Source of the DNA: DAOSVX01 sp964493665 | GTDB taxonomy: Bacteria > Bacillota_I > Bacilli_A > RF39 > UBA660 | DNA: 50,706 nt | Reading direction: 5' to 3' | Assembly: GCA_964493665.1 (NCBI GenBank) | Contig: CAZBOZ010000005.1 | Coordinates: forward strand, 1-50,706 | Shown: positions 1 to 7,606 of the stretch, in pieces | Numbering within the stretch: the stretch's first letter is position 1 | How the letters are laid out: the number at the start of each line of letters is the position of its first letter | The notes under the pieces: model-generated | Told to the model about the DNA's origin: nothing | The model's input: only the letters and a program-made list of their open reading frames with translations | The model's database searches: none | Position numbers and translations under genes: made by a program

Positions 1-737
1 CAAACAATATCGATGTATTCTTCTTTAGTTAGAATATGAAATGGTTTTTCTTGATACATTTTAGCTAAATCAGTATTTTCAATAATATGTAACATATGAA
101 TTTTAATACCATTTATTTTTAATTTATTTAAGTATTTAACTGTTTCTAGCATGTCTTTTTTAGTTTCATTGGGAAGTCCATTGATAATATGCACTATTAC
201 TTTTATGTTCCTTTGTTGGAGTTTCTTTACCATATTTTCAAAGTTTTCTAAAGTATGACCCCTTCTAATTAGTAATAAAGTTTTAGGGTGAATACTTTGA
301 AGACCTAATTCAATAGTTAAATCAGTTCTTTTATTTAAATCACTTAAATAATCTAATACTTCATCACTTATAGCATCACTTCTAGTAGCTATGTTTATGC
401 CAATAACATTAGGATAAGTTAAAACTTCCTCGTATTTAGCCTTTAAAACATTAAGGGGAGCATAAGTATTGGTATTAGATTGAAAATAAGCTATATATAA
501 AGGATCTTTAGCTTTTTTACTAATAACTTTAATACCTTCTTCAAATTGCTCTCTAAGTGGTATTTTATTATCTAATCCAAAGTATTTACTTCCTTCACTA
601 CAATAAATACATCTAGGATTATTAGGACATCCTAAAAAAGCATTAAGACTTATTTTATAAACTTTCCTGTCATATTTGTTTTTATAATAATAATCTAAAG
701 TATGATATCTTTTATTATTAATTGTATATTTAAACAT
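1..737 (-). CDS. TIGR01212-type radical SAM protein (YtqA-like), C-terminus cut by window edge
   Basis: I read this from the minus strand; about 245 codons are present and the C-terminus lies beyond position 1. It begins MFKYTINNKRYHTLDYYYKN. The radical SAM cluster motif is at C37, C43 and C46 (GCPNNPRCIYC). It is followed by family-typical stretches such as YIAYFQSNTNTYAP, TRSDAIS, IELGLQS, RRGHT and HIINGLPNE. These match the YtqA/TIGR01212 group, whose members use a 4Fe-4S cluster to cleave SAM; their substrate is not well established and RNA modification has been suggested. The spacing between the first two cysteines (five residues) looks shorter than the long loop I remember in this family. 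The gene is divergent from the GH31 gene and has an extended -10 promoter and a GAGTGA ribosome site. Confidence 0.85.
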   Translation of the reverse strand, partial: MFKYTINNKRYHTLDYYYKNKYDRKVYKISLNAFLGCPNNPRCIYCSEGSKYFGLDNKIPLREQFEEGIKVISKKAKDPLYIAYFQSNTNTYAPLNVLKAKYEEVLTYPNVIGINIATRSDAISDEVLDYLSDLNKRTDLTIELGLQSIHPKTLLLIRRGHTLENFENMVKKLQQRNIKVIVHIINGLPNETKKDMLETVKYLNKLKINGIKIHMLHIIENTDLAKMYQEKPFHILTKEEYIDIV

Positions 738-754
738 ATTAATCACTCAAAAGT

Positions 755-760
755 ATTATA
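755..760 (-). promoter_or_regulatory. extended -10 promoter for the radical SAM gene
   Basis: On the minus strand TATAAT is preceded by TGT, an extended -10 element, 18 nt upstream of the start codon. No good -35 is visible. It lies next to the -35 of the divergent GH31 promoter, so the two promoters may compete. Confidence 0.55.
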
Positions 761-765
761 ACATA

Positions 766-794
766 TTGAGGGATTTTTAATTTTGTGATATTCT
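766..794 (+). promoter_or_regulatory. sigma-A-type promoter for the GH31 gene
   Basis: TTGAGG (766-771), a 17-nt spacer, then TATTCT (789-794) with TGA just before it as an extended -10. The start codon follows 29 nt downstream, behind the ribosome site GTAGGTG (811-817). Confidence 0.55.
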
Positions 795-823
795 ATTTAT
801 AGAATAAAAAGTAGGTGAAACAA

Positions 824-3241
824 ATGGCTTCTTTAGAAGAGTATTATAAAATTAACTTCGAAAATGCTAAAAGTAAGCAAGAAGCTATTTTTCAAGGTGA
901 TAAATATCGTATCACTGTTTTAACTGAATCTTTAATTCGCTTTGAATATGATGAAAAAGGCGAATTCGAAAATAGACCTACGGAATTTGCTTTAAATAGA
1001 AACTTTGAAGTACCTAAAATGAGTGTTAATCAAGATAGTAAGTATTTAGTAATAACCACTAAGTATTTTAAACTTGAATATAAAAAAGGAAACTCTTATG
1101 TTGGTTCTTTTGTATTTAAAGAGGCTAACTTAAAGGTAATGTTAGTGGGAACTGAAAAAAAATGGTATTTTAATCATCCTGAAGCAAGAAATTTTTTAGG
1201 TACTAATAAAAAAATAACTGATAAGATTGAAAAGAATAATTTAACTAAAGGACTATATTCTACTGATGGTTTTGCTTCGATAGATGATACTGATAGTTTA
1301 GTTTTTGATGTTAATGGCTTTCTTAGAAAGAGAAATTTACCTAAAGGATCAATTGATACATATTTATTTATGTATAAAAGAGATTTTGGTGAATGTCTTC
1401 GTAGTTATTTTGCTTTAACTGGAGCTCCAACTTTAATTAGAAGAAGCGCTTTAGGTATTTGGTGGAATAAAGAAGAAGATTATAATTTTGAAGAAGTAAA
1501 AGAGTTAATAAATGATTTTAATAAACATGATATTCCAATATCTAATTTAGTTTTAGCTAATAGTTGGAGTACTAAAGACAAAGAGAATCCTAAAAATAAA
1601 AGAACTGGCTATACATTCAATAAAGAGTTATTCCCTAGTCCTTTTGAATTAACTAATTATCTTCATGAAAGAGGAGTTAATTTAGCTTTAAATATTGATC
1701 CTAGTGAAGGGATATTACCAAATGAACAAGGCTATGAAGAATTAGCTTTAAATTATAATTTAAAAACTAAAAAAAGTATTCCTTTTAATGCTTTTAGTGA
1801 AGACATTATTGATTTATTTTTAAATAAATTATTAAAACCATTAAATAATGTTGGAGTAGACTTCTTCTTTTTAGATTGTTTAACCAAAAATTTAAATAAT
1901 ATTAGACCATTAATTCATTATATATATACTTCTTATAATCAAAATGATAAAAAAAGAGGACTAATTCTTTCTTATAATGGCCTTAAAGCTTCTCATCGTT
2001 ATCCAGTTTATTATTCTGGTAAGACAACTGTTGATTGGAAAACTTTAAAAGAATTACCATATTATAATTCTCGTTCAGCTAATATAGGAGTATCTTGGTG
2101 GAGCCATACTATAGGTGGCTACAAAGATGGGATAGAAGATCCCGAGCTTTACATGCGTTATGTCCAATTAGGAACTTTTAGTCCAATATTTAGATTTTCT
2201 TCTATGGCTGGCCATTATTATAAAAGGGAACCATGGCATTGGGATGTTAAAATAAAAGGAATAACTGAAGATTATTGTCAATTTAGACAAAGATTAATTC
2301 CATATTTGTATGCTGAAGCTTATAAATACCATAAAACGGGATTACCTTTGATTCAGCCTTTATACTATAAATATCCCCAATTAAAAGATGAGCCGGTTTA
2401 TAAAAATGAATACTTTTTTGGTACTGAACTTTTTATAGCACCAATAACTAATCAAAAAGATCAAATAATGAACAGAGCAATTCATCGTATATTTATGCCT
2501 AATGGGATGTGGTATGATTTTAAAACTGGCAAAAAATTCCCTGGTGGAAAAAGATATATCACTTTCTTCCAAGACGAAAATTATCCTGTATTTGCTAAAA
2601 GTGGTTCAATTATACCTTTGGCAGTATTAGAAAAAAACAAAAATGTTTGTACTCCTCCTAGAAGTATGGAAGTTCATGTTTTTCCTGGATTAAGCAATAC
2701 TTATAAATTATATGAAGATGATGGTGAATCTAATTTATATAAAGATGGCTATTATATAGTTACTAATATTGACTATAATTATCAAGAAAATAATTATACT
2801 TTAATAATAAGACCTACCGAAGGTAAAAGTGGTATTATACCTCCTAAAAGAGACTATAAAATAAGATTTAGGAATACTAAACAAGCTGATGAAGTAATAA
2901 TATATGTTGATGAAAATAAAATTGAATTTAATGCTTATGAAGATGAAGCTGACTTTGTAATTGAAGTAAAAGATATTCCAACTACTAAGCAGTTAACCAT
3001 TAATTGTAAAGGCCAAGATATTGAAATAGATGCAGTTCGTATTATAAACGAAGAAATAGATTCTATTATTAGCGATTTACAGATTAGAACAGTATTAAAA
3101 GAAAAAATAGCCTTAGTTATTTATAGTGATAAAAGTATTCAAAAGAAGCGTATAGCTTTAAGAAAACTTAAAAAAGATGGCTTAGATAAAATATATATTA
3201 GAATGTTTTTAAAACTACTTGAATATATAGCTGAAATTTAA
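824..3241 (+). CDS. glycoside hydrolase family 31 (alpha-glucosidase/xylosidase-like) protein with altered acid/base site
   Basis: An 805-residue protein with GH31 architecture: an N-terminal beta-sandwich, a TIM barrel from about residue 205, and a C-terminal beta domain. GH31 hallmarks are visible: GIWWNKEED, the nucleophile strand DFFFLDC with D351, SHRYPVYYSG, GVSWWSHTIGGY and FSPIFRFSS. Family members are retaining enzymes that use two aspartates to hydrolyse alpha-glucosides or alpha-xylosides. The residue that should be the second Asp (SGD in typical members) is K400 here (YSGKTTVDW), so standard activity is doubtful. No signal peptide is seen, so the protein is probably cytoplasmic. 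I chose ATG 824 because GTAGGTG sits 6 nt upstream; an in-frame GTG at 815 overlaps that site. The 3' end carries the promoter of the downstream leuS leader. Confidence 0.85.
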   Translation: MASLEEYYKINFENAKSKQEAIFQGDKYRITVLTESLIRFEYDEKGEFENRPTEFALNRNFEVPKMSVNQDSKYLVITTKYFKLEYKKGNSYVGSFVFKEANLKVMLVGTEKKWYFNHPEARNFLGTNKKITDKIEKNNLTKGLYSTDGFASIDDTDSLVFDVNGFLRKRNLPKGSIDTYLFMYKRDFGECLRSYFALTGAPTLIRRSALGIWWNKEEDYNFEEVKELINDFNKHDIPISNLVLANSWSTKDKENPKNKRTGYTFNKELFPSPFELTNYLHERGVNLALNIDPSEGILPNEQGYEELALNYNLKTKKSIPFNAFSEDIIDLFLNKLLKPLNNVGVDFFFLDCLTKNLNNIRPLIHYIYTSYNQNDKKRGLILSYNGLKASHRYPVYYSGKTTVDWKTLKELPYYNSRSANIGVSWWSHTIGGYKDGIEDPELYMRYVQLGTFSPIFRFSSMAGHYYKREPWHWDVKIKGITEDYCQFRQRLIPYLYAEAYKYHKTGLPLIQPLYYKYPQLKDEPVYKNEYFFGTELFIAPITNQKDQIMNRAIHRIFMPNGMWYDFKTGKKFPGGKRYITFFQDENYPVFAKSGSIIPLAVLEKNKNVCTPPRSMEVHVFPGLSNTYKLYEDDGESNLYKDGYYIVTNIDYNYQENNYTLIIRPTEGKSGIIPPKRDYKIRFRNTKQADEVIIYVDENKIEFNAYEDEADFVIEVKDIPTTKQLTINCKGQDIEIDAVRIINEEIDSIISDLQIRTVLKEKIALVIYSDKSIQKKRIALRKLKKDGLDKIYIRMFLKLLEYIAEI

Positions 3242-3247
3242 TATAAT
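3219..3247 (+). promoter_or_regulatory. promoter of the T-box/leuS unit, partly inside the GH31 gene
   Basis: TTGAAT (3219-3224), a 17-nt spacer, then TATAAT (3242-3247). The -35 lies inside the last codons of the GH31 gene and the -10 just after its stop. A start near 3254 would place the whole T-box structure in the transcript. Confidence 0.7.
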
Positions 3248-3252
3248 TTACC

Positions 3253-3443
3253 TATAAGCGATGAAAAAGAGTAGTAATTATTTATTATTTTAAAGAGACT
3301 TAGTGGTTGGTGTAAACTAAGATATATAATGATAATGAACTCACTTTGGATGCTAGTTGGGTTAATTCTCCGTATTGAATTTAGAGTTAAATTAAGGTGG
3401 TACCACGGCATTTTCGTCCTTATGATGAGAGTGCTTTTTATTT
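3253..3443 (+). promoter_or_regulatory. T-box riboswitch, leucine type
   Basis: The T-box sequence AAGGTGGTACCACGG is at 3394-3408, preceded by a long stem I region that starts near 3256 with AGCGATGAAAAAGAGTAG. The probable specifier is CTC at 3340-3342, within AATGAACTCAC, the context usual for the specifier loop; CUC reads as leucine, which fits leuS downstream. A terminator can form from GGCATTTTC (3407-3415) with GAGAGTGCT (3427-3435), a 9-bp stem with G-U pairs followed by TTTTATTT. Known T-boxes bind uncharged tRNA through the specifier and the UGGN bulge, which favours the antiterminator. Assigning leucine rests on the CTC triplet and on the gene controlled. Confidence 0.93.
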
Positions 3444-3455
3444 AGGAGGAAGATT

Positions 3456-3812
3456 ATGGATTACTTAATATATTTTGGAATTATATTTATTATCGTGTTT
3501 TTATTTTATTTTTTATTATTAAATAGAATAAAGCTAAAAAAGCAAAATTATAATAAAATAGGTGAAATAAATTACTTAATTAAGAAATTTAAACTAGATC
3601 CTAAAAAAATAAATTATCAAGCAACAGCTAATATAGTGGCTTTAATCAATGCTTTTATTATTTCTTTTACTTGTGTAGCAATAACTATATTTGAAATGAA
3701 ATTGATGTGGCAATTACTAATTGGTTTTGTTCTCTTATTCTCGCTCATTTATTCAATATATGAAATATATGGCAGAATATTAGTAAAAAAAGGATGGGGT
3801 AGAAATGTATAA
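3456..3812 (+). CDS. small membrane protein of unknown function, first gene of the T-box unit
   Basis: 118 residues. One hydrophobic helix spans about residues 3-24 and two more about residues 60-105, separated by a basic stretch (NRIKLKKQNYNKIGE, IKKFKLDPKK) and ending in a basic tail. It has a strong ribosome site, AGGAGG, just upstream. Its stop overlaps the leuS start by 8 nt (ATG of leuS at 3805), which suggests translational coupling. It sits directly behind the T-box, so it should be induced with leuS when leucyl-tRNA charging falls. I recognise no family. A leucine uptake role is a guess from context only; three helices are too few for a complete known transporter. Confidence 0.85.
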   Translation: MDYLIYFGIIFIIVFLFYFLLLNRIKLKKQNYNKIGEINYLIKKFKLDPKKINYQATANIVALINAFIISFTCVAITIFEMKLMWQLLIGFVLLFSLIYSIYEIYGRILVKKGWGRNV

Positions 3813-6210
3813 CTTTAAAAAAATAGAGGCTAAATGGCAAGAATATTGGGATAAAAATGGCACTTTTGATGCTACTAATAATAGCGATAAAGAAAAATAC
3901 TATGTTTTAGTAGAATTCCCTTATCCATCAGGGGTAGGACTTCATGTTGGGCATGTTAGAAGCTATGCAGCTTTAGATTCATTAGCAAGATTTAAAAGAA
4001 TGCAAGGATTTAATGTGTTATATCCAATTGGTTGGGATGCTTTTGGGGCTCCAGCTGAACAATATGCTATTAAAAATCATATTCATCCTAAAGAAGCAGT
4101 GGCTGAAAACATTAAAACTTTTAAAGCTCAATGTAAAAAAGTGGGAATTAGTTTTGATTGGAGTAGAGAAATAGCTACTACTGATCCTGAATATTATAAA
4201 TGGACTCAATGGCAATTCTTAAAATTTTATGAACATAAAATGGCTTATAAAGACAAAAAGAATATTAATTGGTGTCCTAAATGTAAAAGCGGACTTTCTA
4301 ATGAAGATGCTTCTGGCGGCGTATGTGAACGTTGTGGAACCAAAACTGAAAAACGCTTAAAAGAACAATGGATGCTAAGAATGAGAGATTATGCCGAAGA
4401 TTTATTATCAGGATTAGATGATACTGAATTTTTGGAAAGAATAAAACTTGGCCAAATAAATTGGATTGGCAAAAGCGTTGGGGCTACTATTAAATTTAAA
4501 CTAAAAGAAGTAGATGATGTATTAGAAGTATTTACTACCAGAGCTGATACTTTATATGGAGCAACTTTTATGGTCATGTCTCCAGAGCACCCATATTTAG
4601 CTAAATATGCTGCTAAAATTAAAAACTTAGATGAAGTAAAAAAATATCAAAAAGAAGCTAGTGAAAAAACTGAAATCGAAAGAACTGATGCTACTAAAGA
4701 TAAAACAGGAGTTATGATTGAAGGGCTAACTGCTATTAATCCAATTAATAATAAAGAAATTCCTATTTGGATTAGTGATTATGTATTAATTGATTATGGT
4801 ACAGGAGCTATAATGGCTGTACCTGCTCATGATGACAGAGACTATGAATTTGCCAAAAAGTTTAATATTCCAATTATTCCAGTAATTGAAGGTGGCAACA
4901 TAGATGAATGCGCTTATGTTGGTGAAGGTAAAATGATTAATTCGGATATTTTGAATGGCCTAACTGATAAAAAAACATCTATTGCTAAAATGGTTGAATA
5001 TCTAGAAGCTAATAATTTAGGATCTAAAAAAACTGATTATCGTTTACAAGATTGGGTATTTTCTCGTCAAAGATTCTGGGGTGAACCAGTACCGATGATT
5101 TATTGTGAGGATTGTGGCTGGGTACCAGTACCAGAAAGTGACTTGCCAGTACTACTTCCTGATGTGGCATCTTATGAGCCAACTGAGGATGGCGAAAGCC
5201 CACTTGCTAATATAACTGAATGGGTAAATACTACTTGTCCTAAATGTGGTAAAAAAGCCCGTAGAGAAACTGATACAATGCCTAATTGGGCTGGTTCTAG
5301 TTGGTATTTCTTAAGATATATGGATGCTCATAATAAAGAGGCTTTTGCTTCTAAAGAGGCTTTAAAATATTGGGGTCAAGTAAATTTATATAATGGTGGT
5401 ATGGAACATGTTACAAGACATCTTCTATATGCTAGATTCTGGAATCAATTCTTATATAACATTGGTTTAGTACCAAATAAAGAACCTTTCTTAAAAAGAG
5501 TGGCTCATGGAATGATCCTTGGAGCTGATGGTGAAAAGATGGCGAAAAGTCGTCCAGACTTTTGTGTTGATCCAATTGATACCATTAATGAATATGGCGC
5601 AGATGCCCTAAGAACATATGAAATGTTTATTGGGGATTATGAAAAAGACTCTGTATGGAGTGACAATGGCTTAAAAGGATGTAAAAAGTTTTTGGATCGA
5701 GTTTATCGTATGAAAGATAAACTGATAGAAAGCAAGACATATTCTAAAGAATTAGAAAGTATTATTCATAAAACTATTAAAAAAGTAACCAATGATATGT
5801 TAAGTATGAAATTTAATACTGCTGTGTCAGCTTTAATGATTTTAGTTAATGAATATGATAAAATGGATAATATAACTACAGCTGACTATAAAGTATTATT
5901 AACATTATTAAATCCTATGGCTCCTCATATGACTGAAGAATTAAATGAAGAATGCCATTTAGGAGATATCCTTGCTTATACAAAATGGCCAGAATATGAA
6001 GAATCTAAAACCATTGATGATGTACTAGAAATTGGTGTTCAGGTTAACGGTAAATTAAGAGGATCTATTTCTATTAATTTAGATGAAGAAGAGGAATCTG
6101 TAAAAGAAAAAGCTTTAACTGAAGAAAATATTAAAAGACATATTGATGGCAAAGAAGTATTAAAAGTTATAGTAGTGAAAAATAGGATTGTAAACATTAT
6201 CACAAAATAA
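3805..6210 (+). CDS. leuS: leucyl-tRNA synthetase
   Basis: 801 residues, the normal bacterial length. It charges tRNA-Leu with leucine. The class I signatures are present: HVGH at 47-50 (within PYPSGVGLHVGH) and KMAKS at 578-582. The CP1 editing domain is intact, with TTRADTLYGATF and MAVPAHDDRDYEF. A zinc-type module with CxxC pairs (NWCPKCKSGLSNEDAS, CERCG) is also present. The C-terminal part has the expected anticodon-binding and small C-terminal domains (VNGKLRGSI). It starts inside the preceding membrane-protein gene and is controlled by the upstream T-box. The next gene starts 15 nt after its stop with no terminator between. Confidence 0.98.
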   Translation: MYNFKKIEAKWQEYWDKNGTFDATNNSDKEKYYVLVEFPYPSGVGLHVGHVRSYAALDSLARFKRMQGFNVLYPIGWDAFGAPAEQYAIKNHIHPKEAVAENIKTFKAQCKKVGISFDWSREIATTDPEYYKWTQWQFLKFYEHKMAYKDKKNINWCPKCKSGLSNEDASGGVCERCGTKTEKRLKEQWMLRMRDYAEDLLSGLDDTEFLERIKLGQINWIGKSVGATIKFKLKEVDDVLEVFTTRADTLYGATFMVMSPEHPYLAKYAAKIKNLDEVKKYQKEASEKTEIERTDATKDKTGVMIEGLTAINPINNKEIPIWISDYVLIDYGTGAIMAVPAHDDRDYEFAKKFNIPIIPVIEGGNIDECAYVGEGKMINSDILNGLTDKKTSIAKMVEYLEANNLGSKKTDYRLQDWVFSRQRFWGEPVPMIYCEDCGWVPVPESDLPVLLPDVASYEPTEDGESPLANITEWVNTTCPKCGKKARRETDTMPNWAGSSWYFLRYMDAHNKEAFASKEALKYWGQVNLYNGGMEHVTRHLLYARFWNQFLYNIGLVPNKEPFLKRVAHGMILGADGEKMAKSRPDFCVDPIDTINEYGADALRTYEMFIGDYEKDSVWSDNGLKGCKKFLDRVYRMKDKLIESKTYSKELESIIHKTIKKVTNDMLSMKFNTAVSALMILVNEYDKMDNITTADYKVLLTLLNPMAPHMTEELNEECHLGDILAYTKWPEYEESKTIDDVLEIGVQVNGKLRGSISINLDEEEESVKEKALTEENIKRHIDGKEVLKVIVVKNRIVNIITK

Positions 6211-6225
6211 AAAGAGGTTATTTTA

Positions 6226-7215
6226 ATGAAGAAAAAATTTATAAGAAGAATGAAAGCGTTATTTACTTTAAGTATTTTTTTAGGAGCTATATTTTTGTTG
6301 TTGACATTTTATTTTCAATTAAAAGAAAAAGCCCAAGATAAGGCTTTAAATGATATAAGAGTGGAAAACGCAAGTAAAGAAAAAGAGTATAATGAATGTC
6401 TAGTAAAAGAGTATGAAAAAGATCAAAATACAGAGGATAAACTAACTGAATTAGATAATTATATAAAAAATAATTATCCATATACTAGCGTTGAATATTA
6501 TGATTTAAGTTCTACTTTAAAATACACCTATAATGAAGATGCCGTTTACTATGGAGCTAGTTTAATTAAAACTTTAGATGCTTTATATTTATACAATAAA
6601 GCATTAGAAGATGAAACTATCCTTGATAAAACTCTAACTTATACTGAAAGCTATAGAAGAGGATCTAGTATAGGTATGGCTAACTATTCCTATGGCTCTA
6701 AAGTAGCTATTAAAGATTTAGTTAAATATGCTATTAGTGTTAGTGACAATTCTGCTCATTTAATGCTTATAGATTATATTGGTTTTAGCAAATTAAAAGC
6801 TTATGGCAATAGTATTGGTAATAACTTAGCTTTAATTGGTGGAGATAATTATGGTAATATTGACTTAGATGATGCTTTTAATTATATGTTTGAATTAAAT
6901 AAGTTTATTAATAACAATGAAGTATTAGGTGAAGAATTAAAATCATATTTTGATAATGATTATGATAACTTCTTAAATTTTGATGGTGTGGATGTAATTC
7001 ATAAATATGGTTACTATAGTATTTATTTTCATGATATAGGAATAGTTCAAGATGAAAATCCTTATATAATAGTTGTTCTTACTAATTATGGAACAAGTAA
7101 TTTTCAAACAGTAGTTAATAATATTTCTAAAAAAGTAAATGAATTACATAAATATTATTATGAAGAAAAAAGTAATAATTGCTTTGTAGAGGTTTATCAT
7201 GAATATAATGGATAA
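6226..7215 (+). CDS. membrane-anchored serine hydrolase of the class A beta-lactamase/PBP fold
   Basis: 329 residues with one N-terminal transmembrane anchor (about 10-31) and a predicted outer-surface domain. Motifs of the penicillin-recognising fold are SxxK at S112-K115 (GASLIKT) and SDN at 173-175. The third motif (usually KTG) appears as KYG at 260-262 (VIHKYGYYS), so it is not canonical. A short charged coiled-coil-like linker (about 35-75) precedes the domain. In the family the serine is acylated by beta-lactams or D-Ala-D-Ala-like peptides; which one applies here is unclear. It follows leuS by 15 nt, with AGAGG as ribosome site, and so probably belongs to the T-box unit. The last codons overlap the next gene. 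A true antibiotic-degrading lactamase is less likely than a wall-related hydrolase. Confidence 0.8.
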   Translation: MKKKFIRRMKALFTLSIFLGAIFLLLTFYFQLKEKAQDKALNDIRVENASKEKEYNECLVKEYEKDQNTEDKLTELDNYIKNNYPYTSVEYYDLSSTLKYTYNEDAVYYGASLIKTLDALYLYNKALEDETILDKTLTYTESYRRGSSIGMANYSYGSKVAIKDLVKYAISVSDNSAHLMLIDYIGFSKLKAYGNSIGNNLALIGGDNYGNIDLDDAFNYMFELNKFINNNEVLGEELKSYFDNDYDNFLNFDGVDVIHKYGYYSIYFHDIGIVQDENPYIIVVLTNYGTSNFQTVVNNISKKVNELHKYYYEEKSNNCFVEVYHEYNG

Positions 7216-7582
7216 AACTATAATTATTAAAATTATGGACGAAGAATTAGTGGTGCCAGAATTTATTGCTACAGCAGCTTTTAAAGAAGAAGATTTAGCT
7301 CAAATAGCTGATCCAAATATAAGTGGCAAGGCCTTAAATCTTATCTTAAAAAAGCTTGATAATTCTTTTGATTGTATAGTTATGGAATACGTCGGGGGCA
7401 AAGTGCTTAATTCAAAGGGCATTTTATTAAAAGAAAAGCTATCTAATTTTTATGCTTCTAATGGTAATTATGAAAAAGCCAATCAAAAATTGCTAGAATC
7501 AATAAAAACTTATCAAGAAATTTTAGAAGAATTTTATAGTGGCCAGATTAAACCTGCTGAGGATAATGGTTATAATCAATAA
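7199..7582 (+). CDS. conserved-looking protein of unknown function, last gene of the leuS unit
   Basis: 127 residues, soluble and acidic. The start at ATG 7199 overlaps the end of the hydrolase gene by 17 nt, with AGAGG (7188-7192) 6 nt upstream; ATG 7208 is a second in-frame option. The N-terminal half (IIIKIMDEELVVPEFIATAAF) could be a small alpha/beta domain. The C-terminal half (about 80-118) is helical with a repeat-like KANQKLLESIKTYQEILEEF stretch, similar in style to a TPR hairpin. I recognise no family. It ends at a bidirectional terminator facing the FemX-like gene. Coupled translation suggests that it works with the hydrolase or is regulated with it. Confidence 0.75.
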   Translation: MNIMDKTIIIKIMDEELVVPEFIATAAFKEEDLAQIADPNISGKALNLILKKLDNSFDCIVMEYVGGKVLNSKGILLKEKLSNFYASNGNYEKANQKLLESIKTYQEILEEFYSGQIKPAEDNGYNQ

Positions 7583-7606
7583 AAAAGACAATTAATTGTC
7601 TTTTTT
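7581..7606. terminator. bidirectional intrinsic terminator between convergent genes
   Basis: The 14-nt palindrome GACAATTAATTGTC (7587-7600) has a run of six A on the left and six T on the right, so it can stop transcription from both sides. It lies between the end of the leuS unit and the stop of the FemX-like gene (7605). Confidence 0.85.
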
